DNA of 64,000 bases from UBA5189 sp035631615 (GTDB taxonomy: Bacteria; Chloroflexota; Limnocylindria; Limnocylindrales; CSP1-4). The stretch covers positions 34,572-98,571 of the forward strand of contig DASQIK010000066.1 in the NCBI GenBank assembly GCA_035631615.1, in the 5' to 3' direction. Below, in pieces: positions 51,087 to 60,754 of the stretch (the stretch's first letter is position 1; each line of letters opens with the position of its first letter). The notes beneath the pieces were generated by a model, which saw only the letters and a list, made by a program, of their open reading frames with translations, made no database searches and was not told the origin of the DNA. The position numbers and the translations under genes were made by a program.

Positions 51087-51725
51087 ATGGACACCGATAC
51101 GGCGCTCGCCGCGCGGCTGGCCGCCGACGTCGAGCAGGCCTTTCCAGCGCTCGTCGCGGCGCACCAGGACCGGCTGTACTCCATCGCGCTGCGGCTGCTC
51201 GGCGACCGGCGCGACGCCGAGGAGGTCGCCCAGGACGCCCTCGTGCGGGCATTCCGCGCGATTCGCGACTACCCGAGCGAGCGCGTCGTCGCCCTGCGGC
51301 TCCGGCCGTGGCTCGCATCGATCACGGTCAACCTCGCCCGCAACCGTCGACGCAGGCACGACGACCGCCAGCCGCCGGCGCCGCTCGAGCCCCTCCTCGA
51401 CGCGGGCTTCGACCCGGCCGCCGATGGTCGCGCAAGCCCGACCACGAGCGCCGATCGGCGCGAGACCCAGCGTGAGCTGGCCGCGGCGCTCGTCCGGCTG
51501 ACGCCCGCGGTCCGGGCCGCGATCGTCCTGCGGCACGTCGACGGCCTGAGCGTGGCCGAGGTCGCCGAGGCGCTCGGGCGCCCTGAGGGAACGATCAAGG
51601 CCCAGGTCCACCGCGGCCTTCGCGAGCTCCGGGCGCTCATCGAGGCCTCGCCGGAGCCGTTCGTGTCGAATCCCTCGCCAACGCGGGTGTCCCGCCCGCT
51701 CCCCACCCTGGAGGCCGTCCGATGA
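51087..51725 (+). CDS. ECF sigma factor coupled to an alkyltransferase gene
   Basis: 212 residues from ATG 51087. Sigma-70 region 2: FPALVAAHQDRLYSIALRLL, RDAEEVAQDALVRAFRAI; region 4: LTPAVRAAIVLRHVDGLSVA...GRPEGTIKAQVHRGLRELR. No anti-sigma gene follows; instead the stop overlaps the ATG of the Ogt-Ada gene (ATGA), so the two are coupled. Probably a stress sigma factor; the alkylation link is inferred from context. Confidence 0.9.
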   Translation: MDTDTALAARLAADVEQAFPALVAAHQDRLYSIALRLLGDRRDAEEVAQDALVRAFRAIRDYPSERVVALRLRPWLASITVNLARNRRRRHDDRQPPAPLEPLLDAGFDPAADGRASPTTSADRRETQRELAAALVRLTPAVRAAIVLRHVDGLSVAEVAEALGRPEGTIKAQVHRGLRELRALIEASPEPFVSNPSPTRVSRPLPTLEAVR

Positions 51726-52528
51726 CCACCACCGCGCCCTACGCCGACCCCGGCCTCGAGGCCGCGCTGCGCGACCTGCGGGTCGCGGCGCCGCCATCGG
51801 TCGGCTTCGGCGCCCTCGTCGAGGCCGGCGTGGCCGATCACTACGCGCCGATCGACACGCCGCTCGGGCGGGCCTTTGTGGCCTGGAACGGCCGCGGTGT
51901 CTCGTGGGTCGCTCCCGCCGGGAACCGCGCGACGTTCGAGGACCGCTTCCGCGGCGCCGTCGGCCGGGAGATCGCCCCGGCCGAAGCGCTGCCGACGACA
52001 CTCGCGCTGTCGATCGCGCGACGCTTGTCCGGCGACCGCCGGGTGCGGATTCCTCTCGACCTCCGCGGCCACACGCCATTCGAGGTCGCGGTCTGGACGA
52101 AGGCGCTCGAGATCCCGCGCGGTGAAGTTCGGCCGTACGGCTGGATCGCCGCCGAGATCGGCAGGCCGCGGGCCGTCCGCGCCGTGGGGACCGCGCTCGC
52201 GCACAACCCCGTCCCGCTCGTGGTGCCGTGCCATCGCGTGGTCCGGAGCGACGGGATGATCGGCCAGTATTCGATGGGCGGTCCGGACGCCAAGCGCCGC
52301 GTCCTCGCCTCCGAGGGCCTCGACACCCGGTGGCTGGAGGCCGAAGCGGCCGCGGGCAAGCGCTTCACCGGGTCGGACACGACGCACATCGTGTGCCTCC
52401 CGACGTGCCGGGACGCACGGCGGGTCACCGCTCGCCACCGCGTCGCGTTCCCGAGCCTGCGCGCGGCCGAGGCCGCCGGCTACCGGCCCTGCAAGCACTG
52501 CCGGCCGGTGGCCCTCGCAGCCGCATGA
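51722..52528 (+). CDS. methylated-DNA-protein-cysteine methyltransferase with C-terminal Ada-type zinc domain
   Basis: 268 residues. Residues 42-200 form an Ogt/AGT: RGHTPFEVAVWTKAL, AVRAVGTALAHNP, active site VVPCHRVV (Cys170). Residues 215-262 form an Ada methyl-phosphotriester zinc domain: Cys225, Cys229 in IVCLPTC and Cys257, Cys260 in PCKHC. E. coli Ada has the zinc domain first; here the order is reversed, without the AraC domain. The 40-residue N-terminus has no clear match. May act both in repair and as a sensor for the coupled sigma factor. Confidence 0.85.
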   Translation: MTTTAPYADPGLEAALRDLRVAAPPSVGFGALVEAGVADHYAPIDTPLGRAFVAWNGRGVSWVAPAGNRATFEDRFRGAVGREIAPAEALPTTLALSIARRLSGDRRVRIPLDLRGHTPFEVAVWTKALEIPRGEVRPYGWIAAEIGRPRAVRAVGTALAHNPVPLVVPCHRVVRSDGMIGQYSMGGPDAKRRVLASEGLDTRWLEAEAAAGKRFTGSDTTHIVCLPTCRDARRVTARHRVAFPSLRAAEAAGYRPCKHCRPVALAAA

Positions 52529-52641
52529 GCAGCACCTGACGGTCGGCTCGAGAGCTCGACCTCCGTCGGGGTTCGGAAGCGAGGGAGCGTTCGATCGAGG
52601 GTATCTCGCGCCTCCGCGGCGTCTGCGCTAGTATCCGAACC

Positions 52642-53670
52642 TTGGACCAGCAGGCTATGCCAAGCGCCGCGGCGACGCCCGTGAAGCGCATCCCGAGCTC
52701 GCTCGCGCTGTGGGCCAACCTGGCCGTCGTCTACGTGATCTGGGGCTCCACGTACTTCGGCATCGCGATCGCGATCAAGACGATGCCGCCGTTCCTGATG
52801 GCGTCGGCGCGGTTCGCCCTGGCCGGGTTGCTCCTGTTGGCCTGGGACCTCGCGCGCCATCCGGAGGCGCGACGCCTCCCGACCCGGCGCCAGGTCCTCG
52901 ACTCCGCCATCGTCGGGGGGCTGCTCCTCGGCATCGGCAACGGGTTCGTCGTCTTCGGCGAGAAGACCGTGCCGTCGGGAATCGCCGCGATCCTGATCGG
53001 GATGATGCCGCTCTGGTTCGCGGTCCTGGGCTGGCTGTACCTGCGCCAGAAGCTCCCGCGGCTGGTCGTGTTCGCGGTGGCGCTCGGGTTCGTCGGCGTG
53101 GCCCTGCTCATCTGGCCGACAGGCGACGGCGCGAACCACTTCGACCCGTTCGGCATCTTCATCCTGTTCCTCGCGCCGCTCGGCTGGGCGCACGGCTCGA
53201 TCTACTCCCAGCAGCGCGCGAAGCTGCCGAAGAGCCCGCTCACCGCGTCGGGCTTCCAGATGCTCGCGGGCGCGGCAGTGACGGGGATCGAATCGGTGAT
53301 CGCCGGCGAGCCGGCGCATTTCGACCCGTCGGCGATCTCCGCGGAATCCGTGATCGCGGTCGTCTACCTGATCCTGTTCGGCAGCATGCTCGCGTACACC
53401 GCCTATGCCTGGCTGCTGCGCAACGCGCCGCTGTCGCTGGTGGGCACGTACGCCTACGTGAACCCGGTCGTGGCCGTGGCGCTCGGCACGATCTTCCTGC
53501 ACGAGCCGATCAGCGCGCGGACGATCATCGCCGCGGCCGTGATCATCCTCGCCGTCGCGATCATCGTGACGGCCCGGGGCCGGCTCGCCGGCGCGCACGC
53601 GAGCGACGAGGCCGGAGCTCCGGCGAGCGACGAGCCGTCGCGGCTCGATGCGGAGCCCGCGCGGGGCTAG
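52642..53670 (+). CDS. EamA-family (DMT) transporter
   Basis: 342 residues from TTG 52642 (or ATG 52657). Two EamA repeats, ten hydrophobic helices: VIWGSTYFGIAIAIKTMPPF, IGMMPLWFAVLGWLYLRQKL, NPVVAVALGTIFLHEPIS. Exports amino-acid-like or other metabolites. Convergent with the GMC gene; the ends are 1 bp apart. Confidence 0.88.
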   Translation: MDQQAMPSAAATPVKRIPSSLALWANLAVVYVIWGSTYFGIAIAIKTMPPFLMASARFALAGLLLLAWDLARHPEARRLPTRRQVLDSAIVGGLLLGIGNGFVVFGEKTVPSGIAAILIGMMPLWFAVLGWLYLRQKLPRLVVFAVALGFVGVALLIWPTGDGANHFDPFGIFILFLAPLGWAHGSIYSQQRAKLPKSPLTASGFQMLAGAAVTGIESVIAGEPAHFDPSAISAESVIAVVYLILFGSMLAYTAYAWLLRNAPLSLVGTYAYVNPVVAVALGTIFLHEPISARTIIAAAVIILAVAIIVTARGRLAGAHASDEAGAPASDEPSRLDAEPARG

Positions 53671-53671
53671 A

Positions 53672-55687
53672 TCAGCCGGGTCGGCGGTCGGCGAGCACGG
53701 TGCGGCTCACCCGCCGGGCCATCGCCATCACGGTGATCATCGGGTTCACACCGATCGCCGTCGGGAACGTCGAGGCGTCCGCGACGTACAGGCCGTGGAT
53801 GACGCTCCCGCGCGAATCGCGGCGGAGCCTGCCGCTCGGATCTGCAGGATGCGACGCGGGGTCGGCGCCCATCCGCAGTGTGCCCATCTGGTGGGCAGAC
53901 GCGATCGTCCCGCGATGCGGACCGAAGTCCCTGGCCGCGAGTGCGGCCTCGAACGCCGCGAACCGCCGTGCCTCGTCGGGAGCGCCGTCGACCTGATGGC
54001 GCAGCAGCGGCATGCCGACCGCGACGACCTCGCGGGCGCCGCCCGCGCGGGCGAGGCGCGCCATCGAGAGGAGCGCGTGACGGGCGGTGGCCCGCCCGAG
54101 ACGGTCGAGGCGATAGTCGATCCGGACGCGGCCGGCGCGCGTCAGCCGGACACGGCCCTCGCCGCCGTCGCGGGTGATCGCGATCAGCGGGCTGAAGTGG
54201 CGCGCCCGGGCCATGAGCTCGCCGTGCGATACGGATCCCATCCAGGGGAGGACGAGGGCAAGCAGCCCGAGGTGGCCGGGCGCCGATTCGATCACGTACC
54301 GCCGCCGACCCGGCTCGTCGTCGGCGAACTCCATCGAACGGACCGCCTGCATCGTGCCTCGCCACATGTCGACCGGGTCCTCGTGAATCGCGCCGACGAT
54401 CGGCACCGGGTGGATGCGCAGGTACCGCCCGATCGCCGGATGGTCGATGCCCGAGGCGTGCAGGATCGCGGGGCTGCGCAGTGCGCCGGCGGCCAGGACG
54501 ACCTGGGCCGCATGGACGACGAACGGACGCGTCGGAGCGCCCGGTGCCGCGTCATGCGCCGCGGGCGCGAGGTGCCCGGTCACGCCCAGCACGGAGCCGC
54601 TGGAGCCGGGCAGGAGTGCCGTCACTCGCGCCCGGTCGAGCACTCGAGCCCCGTGCGCGACCGCGGTCGCCAGGTGCGCCCGGATGCCCGACTGCTTCGC
54701 GCCGCGGCGGCAGCCGAATGGGCACGATCCGCAGTCTCCGCAATCGACCGCGTTGCGCCGGATGACGTCCGATTCCCATCCGAGCGCAGTCGCGCCGCGG
54801 CGAATCAGCTCGTCCTTCGGAGGGATCGAGGCGGCCGGCCCCACCCCGAGCTCCCGCTCGATCGTCGCCACGTCCTCCGCCCAGCCGGCTCCGTCCAGGC
54901 CGTCGAGCCCGTGGTCGCGGACCCACTCGGTGCGGACCTCCGCCGGAGCATCGAGACAGGTCATCCAGTTCACGAGCGTGCCCCCGCCGACGCCTGCGCC
55001 GGCGAGCATGGTGACCGCGCCGTCCCAGGTCGAGAGCAAGCCGTAGTTGAGGTACAGGCGACCGTAGGCGTCGAGCTCGTTGCGCGGGATCGTCGCCTCG
55101 GAGACGAACGGACCGGCCTCGACGACGAGCACGGACCGGCCGGCCTTCGCGAGCTCGGCGGCGATGACCCCGGCGCCCGCACCCGACCCCACGACCACGA
55201 TGTCGGCGGAGAGCTCGACGGGGCCCGTCGCTCCTTCGACCGTCCGGTCGACCTCGATCGGCAAGATCGCCGCGAGCGTCGGCGGCAGCGGCGGATCATC
55301 GCGGACATAGCCGATCTCGATCGGCAGCCGGTTCGGCTCGTCGGGGGTGCCGGGATCGGCGTAGGCGATGAACGTGAGCAGCTTGCGGAAGGCGTTCGCG
55401 CCGGAGCGGCGCAGGAGGAGCGGCGACCCGAGCCAGCGCAGGAGAAGCCGCTCCCGCGCCGGCGGATCCATCCCCTGGAACGCTGCGAACCCGGCGCCGG
55501 TGGCGAGGTTCGCGAGGGGCTGCTCGAGCAGCCGGAGGACCAGGCGCAGCTGCACGAGCTGGGACGGATCCACCGCGCGTTCGAGCGCATCTGCCGCGAT
55601 CGACGCGACCCGCGGCGCGTTCGACGCGGGCACGAACGTGCTGGCCAGCTCGCGCAGGGTCGCCTGCTCCGACGGGCTCAGGCGCAT
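53672..55687 (-). CDS. GMC oxidoreductase (long-chain alcohol oxidase-like)
   Basis: 671 residues. FAD-binding IVVVGSGAGAGVIAAELAKA, VVEAGPF, and a C-terminal ASAHQMGTLRMG...GLYVADASTFPTAIGVNPM with the active His. A CGDCGSCPFGC cysteine-rich motif occurs in the fatty-alcohol/cholesterol-oxidase-like branch. A 60-residue N-terminal helical extension precedes the core. Likely oxidises a hydrophobic alcohol. Confidence 0.88.
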   Translation of the reverse strand: MRLSPSEQATLRELASTFVPASNAPRVASIAADALERAVDPSQLVQLRLVLRLLEQPLANLATGAGFAAFQGMDPPARERLLLRWLGSPLLLRRSGANAFRKLLTFIAYADPGTPDEPNRLPIEIGYVRDDPPLPPTLAAILPIEVDRTVEGATGPVELSADIVVVGSGAGAGVIAAELAKAGRSVLVVEAGPFVSEATIPRNELDAYGRLYLNYGLLSTWDGAVTMLAGAGVGGGTLVNWMTCLDAPAEVRTEWVRDHGLDGLDGAGWAEDVATIERELGVGPAASIPPKDELIRRGATALGWESDVIRRNAVDCGDCGSCPFGCRRGAKQSGIRAHLATAVAHGARVLDRARVTALLPGSSGSVLGVTGHLAPAAHDAAPGAPTRPFVVHAAQVVLAAGALRSPAILHASGIDHPAIGRYLRIHPVPIVGAIHEDPVDMWRGTMQAVRSMEFADDEPGRRRYVIESAPGHLGLLALVLPWMGSVSHGELMARARHFSPLIAITRDGGEGRVRLTRAGRVRIDYRLDRLGRATARHALLSMARLARAGGAREVVAVGMPLLRHQVDGAPDEARRFAAFEAALAARDFGPHRGTIASAHQMGTLRMGADPASHPADPSGRLRRDSRGSVIHGLYVADASTFPTAIGVNPMITVMAMARRVSRTVLADRRPG

Positions 55688-55731
55688 GGCGCGGGCGCGG
55701 CGGGTCGGGTCAGGTCGGGTCGGGTCGAGCG

Positions 55732-56988
55732 CTACGCGCGGCCGGCCGCCGCGGCCACCGATGCCGGGAGGCGCTCGAACCCCTCGGCCGGCAGCGGCTC
55801 ACACCGAAGCGGACGGTCGTCGCGATAGCCGAGGGCGTAGTCGGCCTGGATGAGCGTGTGGAGCTGGCTCGTGCCCTCGTAGATCACGGCGGCCTTCGAG
55901 TTGCGCAGGTAGCGCTCGACCGGGAACTCGTTCGAGTAGCCGTTCGCGCCATGGATCTGGATCGCGTCGAGGGCGCTCGCCACGGCGTGGTCCGTCGCGT
56001 GCCACTTGGCAAGCGACGTCTCGCGCGTGTTCCGCACGCCGTGGTTCTTCAGGAAGCCGGCGCGCCAGACGAGCAGCCGGCCCGCCTCGATGCCCGCGAC
56101 CATCTTGGCCAGCATCTGCTTCACGAGCTGGTGCTTGCCGATCTCGTCGCCGAAGGTGCGCCGTTCGTGGGCGTACTTGAGCGACGCGTCGAGGCACGCC
56201 TGGGCGAGCCCGACATTGCCCGCGGCGACCGTGTAGCGCCCCTGGTCGATGGCGCTCATCGCGATGAGGAAGCCCTCGCCCTCCTCGCCGATCCGGTTCT
56301 CGATCGGGACGCGGACCTCGTCCATGTTGATCAGCCCGGTGTTGCCGGCCCGGATGCCGAGCTTGCCGTGCAGGCTGCCGGTCGACAGGCCCTGCATGCC
56401 TCGCTCGAGCACGAACGCGGTGACACCTCGGTGGCCCCTGGATCGGTCGACGGACGCGAAGACGAGGAACTGGTCGGCGATGTCGGCGAGGCTGATCCAG
56501 ATCTTCTGGCCGTTGAGGACGTACGAATCGCCGTCGCGCCGCGCCGTCGATGACAGATTCCCCGCGTCCGTGCCCACGCCGGGCTCGGTCAGGCCGAACG
56601 TGGCGAGCTTCTCGCCCTTCGCCTGCGGGATCAGCCAGCGGGTCCGCTGCTCGTCGGTCCCCCACTGCATCAACGTCAGCGAATTCAGCCCGACGTGGAC
56701 GCTCTGGACGACCCGAAAGGCCGTGTCCGCGCGTTCGAGCTCCTCGCAGATCAGCCCGAAGCTGATGTAGTCCATGCCCGAGCCGCCCCAGCGGGTGTGG
56801 ATCGGCGCGCCGAGGAGGCCCAGGTCGGCCATGCGGGCGAAGATCTCGCGGTGGACCTCGCCCTTCTCGTCCCACTCGCGGATGTGGGGCAGGATCTCGG
56901 CCTCCGTGAACTCGCGGACCGACGCCTGGACGAGCCGGTTCTCCTCGGTCGGGCGAAGGTCGATCACGGACGGCATTCTAGGGACCAT
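55732..56988 (-). CDS. acyl-CoA dehydrogenase
   Basis: 418 residues: FGLTEPGVGTDAGNLSSTAR, KIWISLADIADQFLVFASVD, FGDEIGKHQLVKQMLAKMVA, HGANGYSNEFPVERYLRN and a C-terminal YEGTSQLHTLIQADY with the catalytic Glu. Resembles the glutaryl/isovaleryl-like branch. Adjacent to the GMC gene, 44 bp apart, probably in the same degradation unit. Confidence 0.93.
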   Translation of the reverse strand: MVPRMPSVIDLRPTEENRLVQASVREFTEAEILPHIREWDEKGEVHREIFARMADLGLLGAPIHTRWGGSGMDYISFGLICEELERADTAFRVVQSVHVGLNSLTLMQWGTDEQRTRWLIPQAKGEKLATFGLTEPGVGTDAGNLSSTARRDGDSYVLNGQKIWISLADIADQFLVFASVDRSRGHRGVTAFVLERGMQGLSTGSLHGKLGIRAGNTGLINMDEVRVPIENRIGEEGEGFLIAMSAIDQGRYTVAAGNVGLAQACLDASLKYAHERRTFGDEIGKHQLVKQMLAKMVAGIEAGRLLVWRAGFLKNHGVRNTRETSLAKWHATDHAVASALDAIQIHGANGYSNEFPVERYLRNSKAAVIYEGTSQLHTLIQADYALGYRDDRPLRCEPLPAEGFERLPASVAAAAGRA

Positions 56989-57115
56989 GACCTCGCCTGA
57001 TCGACGCTCGTCCTACCGCGCCCTGCTCGGGGTCCCGATCCTGTCGTGCCGCCGCCGGGCATGGAAACGCGCCGCCCGATCAGGCGACGCGTCCGGATGA
57101 GTGCGTTTGCGGTGC

Positions 57116-57138
57116 GCCGCAGGCCTGACGCCTGCGCG
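57116..57138 (-). terminator. hairpin after the BldC-like gene
   Basis: CGCAGGC (57118-57124) and GCCTGCG (57130-57136) form a perfect stem with a CTGAC loop directly 3' of the HTH gene. Confidence 0.55.
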
Positions 57139-57141
57139 GTG

Positions 57142-57336
57142 TCAGCGGTTGTTGTCGAGGAAGCGCCGGACGTCCTCGAGGAGGAACCGCCGATCGCCGC
57201 GCTTGCAGACCCGGTAGTACTTCAGCTCGCCGCGGTCGCCCAGGCGCTTCACGGTGTTGACGTGGAGATGGAGCATCTCCGCGACTTCCGCTGCCGTGAG
57301 CATCTTGCCCATCTCGTTCAATGCCATCGAGCCCAT
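57142..57336 (-). CDS. BldC-like/excisionase-family HTH protein
   Basis: 64 residues from ATG 57336 (or 57327). A single MerR-type helix-turn-helix, MLTAAEVAEMLHLHVNTVKR...GELKYYRVCKRGDRRFLLEDVRRFLD, similar to BldC and excisionase-like chromosomal regulators of actinobacteria and Chloroflexota. Likely binds DNA cooperatively as a developmental or stress regulator. Lies alone on the minus strand. Confidence 0.75.
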   Translation of the reverse strand: MGSMALNEMGKMLTAAEVAEMLHLHVNTVKRLGDRGELKYYRVCKRGDRRFLLEDVRRFLDNNR

Positions 57337-57502
57337 CCCGTGGTGTGCCTTTCGAACCTGGACGGTCGTGTGACTACGCCCCCATGACTCGTCGTCCAGC
57401 GGACCATACGAACGGCCATGCGGGGTTCCAAGCCGTACTTCGGTCCGGTTCGGGGCAGTACCCTCCGGCGGGCGGTGGTGTGGTGGACTTGCGGGAGGAC
57501 TC

Positions 57503-58726
57503 GTGACCGACCCCGGCAGCACGGCGACGCTCGATGCGATCCGGGTCGTCGTGGCGCTCCTTTCGGTCGCGGCGCTGACCGCGCTGGTCACCCGCCGGCT
57601 CCGGATCCCCTACACCGTCTCGCTCGTGGTCCTCGGCATCGTCGCCGGCGTGCTGCTGCCGACCGGCACGATCCGGGTCACGCCGGAGCTCGTGCTCCTG
57701 GTGCTCGTCCCCGGCCTCGTCTTCGAGGCGGCCCTCCGCCTCGAGCTCGACGACCTGCGCTCGACATTCGGCTGGATGGTCCTGCTCGCGGCGCCGGGGG
57801 TGCTCGTCTCGGCGGCGATCGTCGCGCTCGTGCTGAATCTCGCCACCGGCCTGCCGCTCCAGCTCGGCATGGTCGTCGGCTCGATGGTCGCCGCCACCGA
57901 TCCCGTCGCGATCATCGCGACCTTCCGGAACCTCGGCGCGCCGAGGCGGCTGGCGACGCTCGTCGAGGGCGAGAGCCTGTTCAACGACGGGACCGCGCTG
58001 GTCCTGTTCGTGGTCGCGGTCGCCTCGGTGACGGGAACGGTGTCGCTCGCGGAGATGGGCGAGAGCGTGCTCGTGACCGTCGTCACGAGCATCGGCGTCG
58101 GGCTCGCGGCTGGCTGGCTGGCGACTCGCCTCATGCGACTCGTGGACGATCACGTCATCGAGCTGACGCTCTCGCTCGCTGCCGCCTACGGGACCTACGT
58201 GCTCGTGGATGCGCTCCGGCAGTCCGGCATCATCGCGACCGTGGCCGCGGGCGTCGTCATCGGGACGTACGGCCGGCAGGTCGGGCTGAGCAAGCACGCG
58301 CTCGAGGCGCTCGACGTCGTGTGGGAGCTCGTCGCCTTCGTGCTGACGGCCTTCGCGTTCCTGCTCGTCGGGCTGGCGATCTCGTTCGGGGACCTGCTCG
58401 CGGCCGCGCCGTCGATCGTGTGGGGCGTCGTGGCGATCCTGGTAGGCCGGGCGATCGTCGTGTACGGCCTGCTCGGAACGGCGGCCAGGCTGCTGCGCGA
58501 CCGGACGCAGCTGACGACGGTGCCGATGGGTTGGCTGCACGTCATGTTCTGGGCCGGCCTGCGCGGAGCGGTCGCCGTCGCGATGGCCCTCTCGCTGCCC
58601 GAATCCTTCCCGCAGCGCGCCCTGCTCCAGGAGATCACCTACGGCGTCGTCCTGTTCACGCTCTTCGTCCAGGGCACCACGGCGGAACGCGTGGTCGGCC
58701 GGGTCGGCTTGGCAGTTACTACCTAG
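57503..58726 (+). CDS. Na+/H+ antiporter, CPA1 family
   Basis: 407 residues, about 11-12 helices. Motifs: PYTVSLVVLGIVAGVLL, the ion-binding ATDPVAIIATF and EGESLFNDGTALVLFVVA, and RGAVAVAMALSLPES. Exchanges Na+ or K+ for H+ at the membrane. No C-terminal regulatory domain, so it is a short form. Confidence 0.92.
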   Translation: MTDPGSTATLDAIRVVVALLSVAALTALVTRRLRIPYTVSLVVLGIVAGVLLPTGTIRVTPELVLLVLVPGLVFEAALRLELDDLRSTFGWMVLLAAPGVLVSAAIVALVLNLATGLPLQLGMVVGSMVAATDPVAIIATFRNLGAPRRLATLVEGESLFNDGTALVLFVVAVASVTGTVSLAEMGESVLVTVVTSIGVGLAAGWLATRLMRLVDDHVIELTLSLAAAYGTYVLVDALRQSGIIATVAAGVVIGTYGRQVGLSKHALEALDVVWELVAFVLTAFAFLLVGLAISFGDLLAAAPSIVWGVVAILVGRAIVVYGLLGTAARLLRDRTQLTTVPMGWLHVMFWAGLRGAVAVAMALSLPESFPQRALLQEITYGVVLFTLFVQGTTAERVVGRVGLAVTT

Positions 58727-58736
58727 CTCGGGCCGA

Positions 58737-59354
58737 TCAGAGCCACCAGGTCGCGAGATCGGCGACGGCGTGGGCGGCGGCCGGCGCCGCGATCCCGCCG
58801 GTCGCCAGGCGGAGCCCGCCGAGCGCAAGGCCGACGGCGAGGTCGAGCGGCACGACGTGCCAGCCGTACAGCGGCACGTGCATCAGCGCGAAGGCGATGG
58901 TTGTGACGATCAGCGTCGGGACGAGGCCGCCGGCGCGCCGTACCGCGTCGAACAGCCGCCCGCGAAGGATCGCCTCCTCGGTGGTCGCGACGACGATCGT
59001 GATGGCGGCCCACGGCACGAACGGCGCCGCCGGCCGGCCGAGCGCGGTCCCGACCCCGAGCCCGGCATATGAGCTCGCCGCGACCGTGATCAACGCCAGC
59101 CCGAGCCCGACGGCGATCCCGATCCCGATCGATCGAGCAGCCGGCAACCCGGGGCGGAGGGCGCGGACGGTCGCGACCGCGCCGAGCCCCAGGCCGAACG
59201 CCGCCCCGACCGCGAGCGGCTCCGGGCCCGCGCGCGTCGCCCACCAGCGCAGCCCGACGATCGTACCGAGTGCGAGAACCACCACGGCGGGAGCGAGCCA
59301 GCGCGCGACGGTGCCCGGATCGCGAACGCCGATCGAGGCGGCGGCGGCTGTCAT
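58737..59354 (-). CDS. CPBP-family intramembrane metalloprotease
   Basis: 205 residues, about six helices. CPBP motifs: ATTEEAILRGRLFDAVRR (EExxxR), FALMHVPLYGW (His) and AAHAVADL. Related to Rce1/CAAX proteases. Last gene of the CopCD operon; its ATG overlaps the stop of the substrate-binding protein gene (ATGA). Confidence 0.8.
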   Translation of the reverse strand: MTAAAASIGVRDPGTVARWLAPAVVVLALGTIVGLRWWATRAGPEPLAVGAAFGLGLGAVATVRALRPGLPAARSIGIGIAVGLGLALITVAASSYAGLGVGTALGRPAAPFVPWAAITIVVATTEEAILRGRLFDAVRRAGGLVPTLIVTTIAFALMHVPLYGWHVVPLDLAVGLALGGLRLATGGIAAPAAAHAVADLATWWL

Positions 59355-60754
59355 CGCGCCAGCGGCACGAAGGCGACCTGCCCGGTCGCGTAGGTGGGCG
59401 GCCACACGAACTGGTACGTCCGCACGGCCTGCCACTGCCAGATCACGGCTGCGGCGCGGTCGTTCTGGCCGAGGCGTGCCGGGTCGCTCGAGAAGCGCAG
59501 CCCGGCACCGTTCGGGAGCGAGCCCTCGGGGAGGTCGATGGAGCGGGCGGCCGCAGCAACCGAAGGCGCGTCGAACGCCGTCGCTCCCCCGTCGGATGCC
59601 GCGCCGGCCGCGGCCGGCAGCACGTCATGGAACAGCGCCCACGCGGCGGTGAAGCCCGACAGGGCCTCCTCGGATTGCTCCGCGGTCGCGTCGGCATCGG
59701 GACCCTGGATCGTGTATGCGGCGTGCTCGCCCCCGTAGCGGTCGTAGCCACTCCCGGCCGGGTTGCTGCTCCCGCCCCACGCACTCGCATTGGCGCGCGC
59801 GACCGCCGCCCAGGCATCGGCGAATCGCGCATACGTGGCCGCCGCATCCGGCCGCAGCGCCGAGGGCTGGAAGCCGGCAGTCGGGCGATCCGAGGCAAAG
59901 ATCCCGACGGCATCCGCGCCAAGCACCCCCGCGAAGTCGGGGTCGCACTCGGCCATCGTCGAGCCGATGAACGCGCCGACCTTCAGGCCGGAGGCAAGCA
60001 TCGCCTGCCGGAACGCGATCCCGTCCGGGATGTGCGAGGCGAGGATCAGCACGTCCGGCCGGGCGGCCTTGAGGACGGACATGACCTGCGGCCAGTCCGG
60101 CGCCGCCGGGTTGTACGAGCTCCGCGCGACGACCGGGATCCCACGGGCGACCGCAGTCGACCGGGCTGCGTCGGCGACGGAGGTCGCGTACGCGTCGTCG
60201 GCTGCGACGATGGCGACGCGAAGGCCGGACACGGGCTTGCCGAGCCGGCTCGCCAGCTCGTCCGCAGCGAAGGTCGTGCTGTTCGTGCCGAGGTTCGACC
60301 CGCTCGCCCCGACGCGGAACGTCATCGGCAGGCCCTGCCCGGTCAGCTGGTCGGCGACCGCGCCGGATTCCCAGTACAGGAGGCCTGCCCGGTCGGCTGC
60401 CTGGCTCGCCGCGATCGAGAGGTTCGACGAGTACGCGCCGATCACGAGCTGGACGCCCTGCGCCTTGAGGTCGCGCATGACCGCGTCGGCCGCGTCGCCC
60501 GACGGGAGGTTGCGCTCGACGAGCTCGATCCGGTGCCCCGCCACGCCGCCGTTCGCGTTCACGAGATCGGCGGCGATGCGCACGCCTGCCAGCTCCGGGC
60601 CGGCGAGCGAGGCCGCGTTGCTCCTGATCGGGAAGACGGCGCCGATGCGGATCACGGCCCCGGGCGGCAGTCCGCTCGAGCCCACGACGAGCGCGGTGAC
60701 GAAGGAGAAGGCGAGCGCCGGCACGACGACGCGCCGGGCGAAGCGGTTGATCAC
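59351..60754 (-). CDS. Leu/Ile/Val-binding-like substrate-binding protein
   Basis: 467 residues from GTG 60754, coupled to the upstream stop (GTGA). A signal/anchor segment (VVVPALAFSFVTALVVGSS) is followed by the type I periplasmic-binding fold: IRIGAVFPIRSNAA, GGVAGHRIELVERN, LVIGAYSSNLSIAA, GLLYWESGA. Normally pairs with an ABC importer, but no permease or ATPase is encoded next to it. Ligand unknown. Confidence 0.8.
   Translation of the reverse strand: MINRFARRVVVPALAFSFVTALVVGSSGLPPGAVIRIGAVFPIRSNAASLAGPELAGVRIAADLVNANGGVAGHRIELVERNLPSGDAADAVMRDLKAQGVQLVIGAYSSNLSIAASQAADRAGLLYWESGAVADQLTGQGLPMTFRVGASGSNLGTNSTTFAADELASRLGKPVSGLRVAIVAADDAYATSVADAARSTAVARGIPVVARSSYNPAAPDWPQVMSVLKAARPDVLILASHIPDGIAFRQAMLASGLKVGAFIGSTMAECDPDFAGVLGADAVGIFASDRPTAGFQPSALRPDAAATYARFADAWAAVARANASAWGGSSNPAGSGYDRYGGEHAAYTIQGPDADATAEQSEEALSGFTAAWALFHDVLPAAAGAASDGGATAFDAPSVAAAARSIDLPEGSLPNGAGLRFSSDPARLGQNDRAAAVIWQWQAVRTYQFVWPPTYATGQVAFVPLAR

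Noticed and set aside
57418..59652. 744-residue plus-strand open frame
   Set aside because: Shadow frame over the Na+/H+ antiporter and CPBP genes; no recognisable domain and biased composition.
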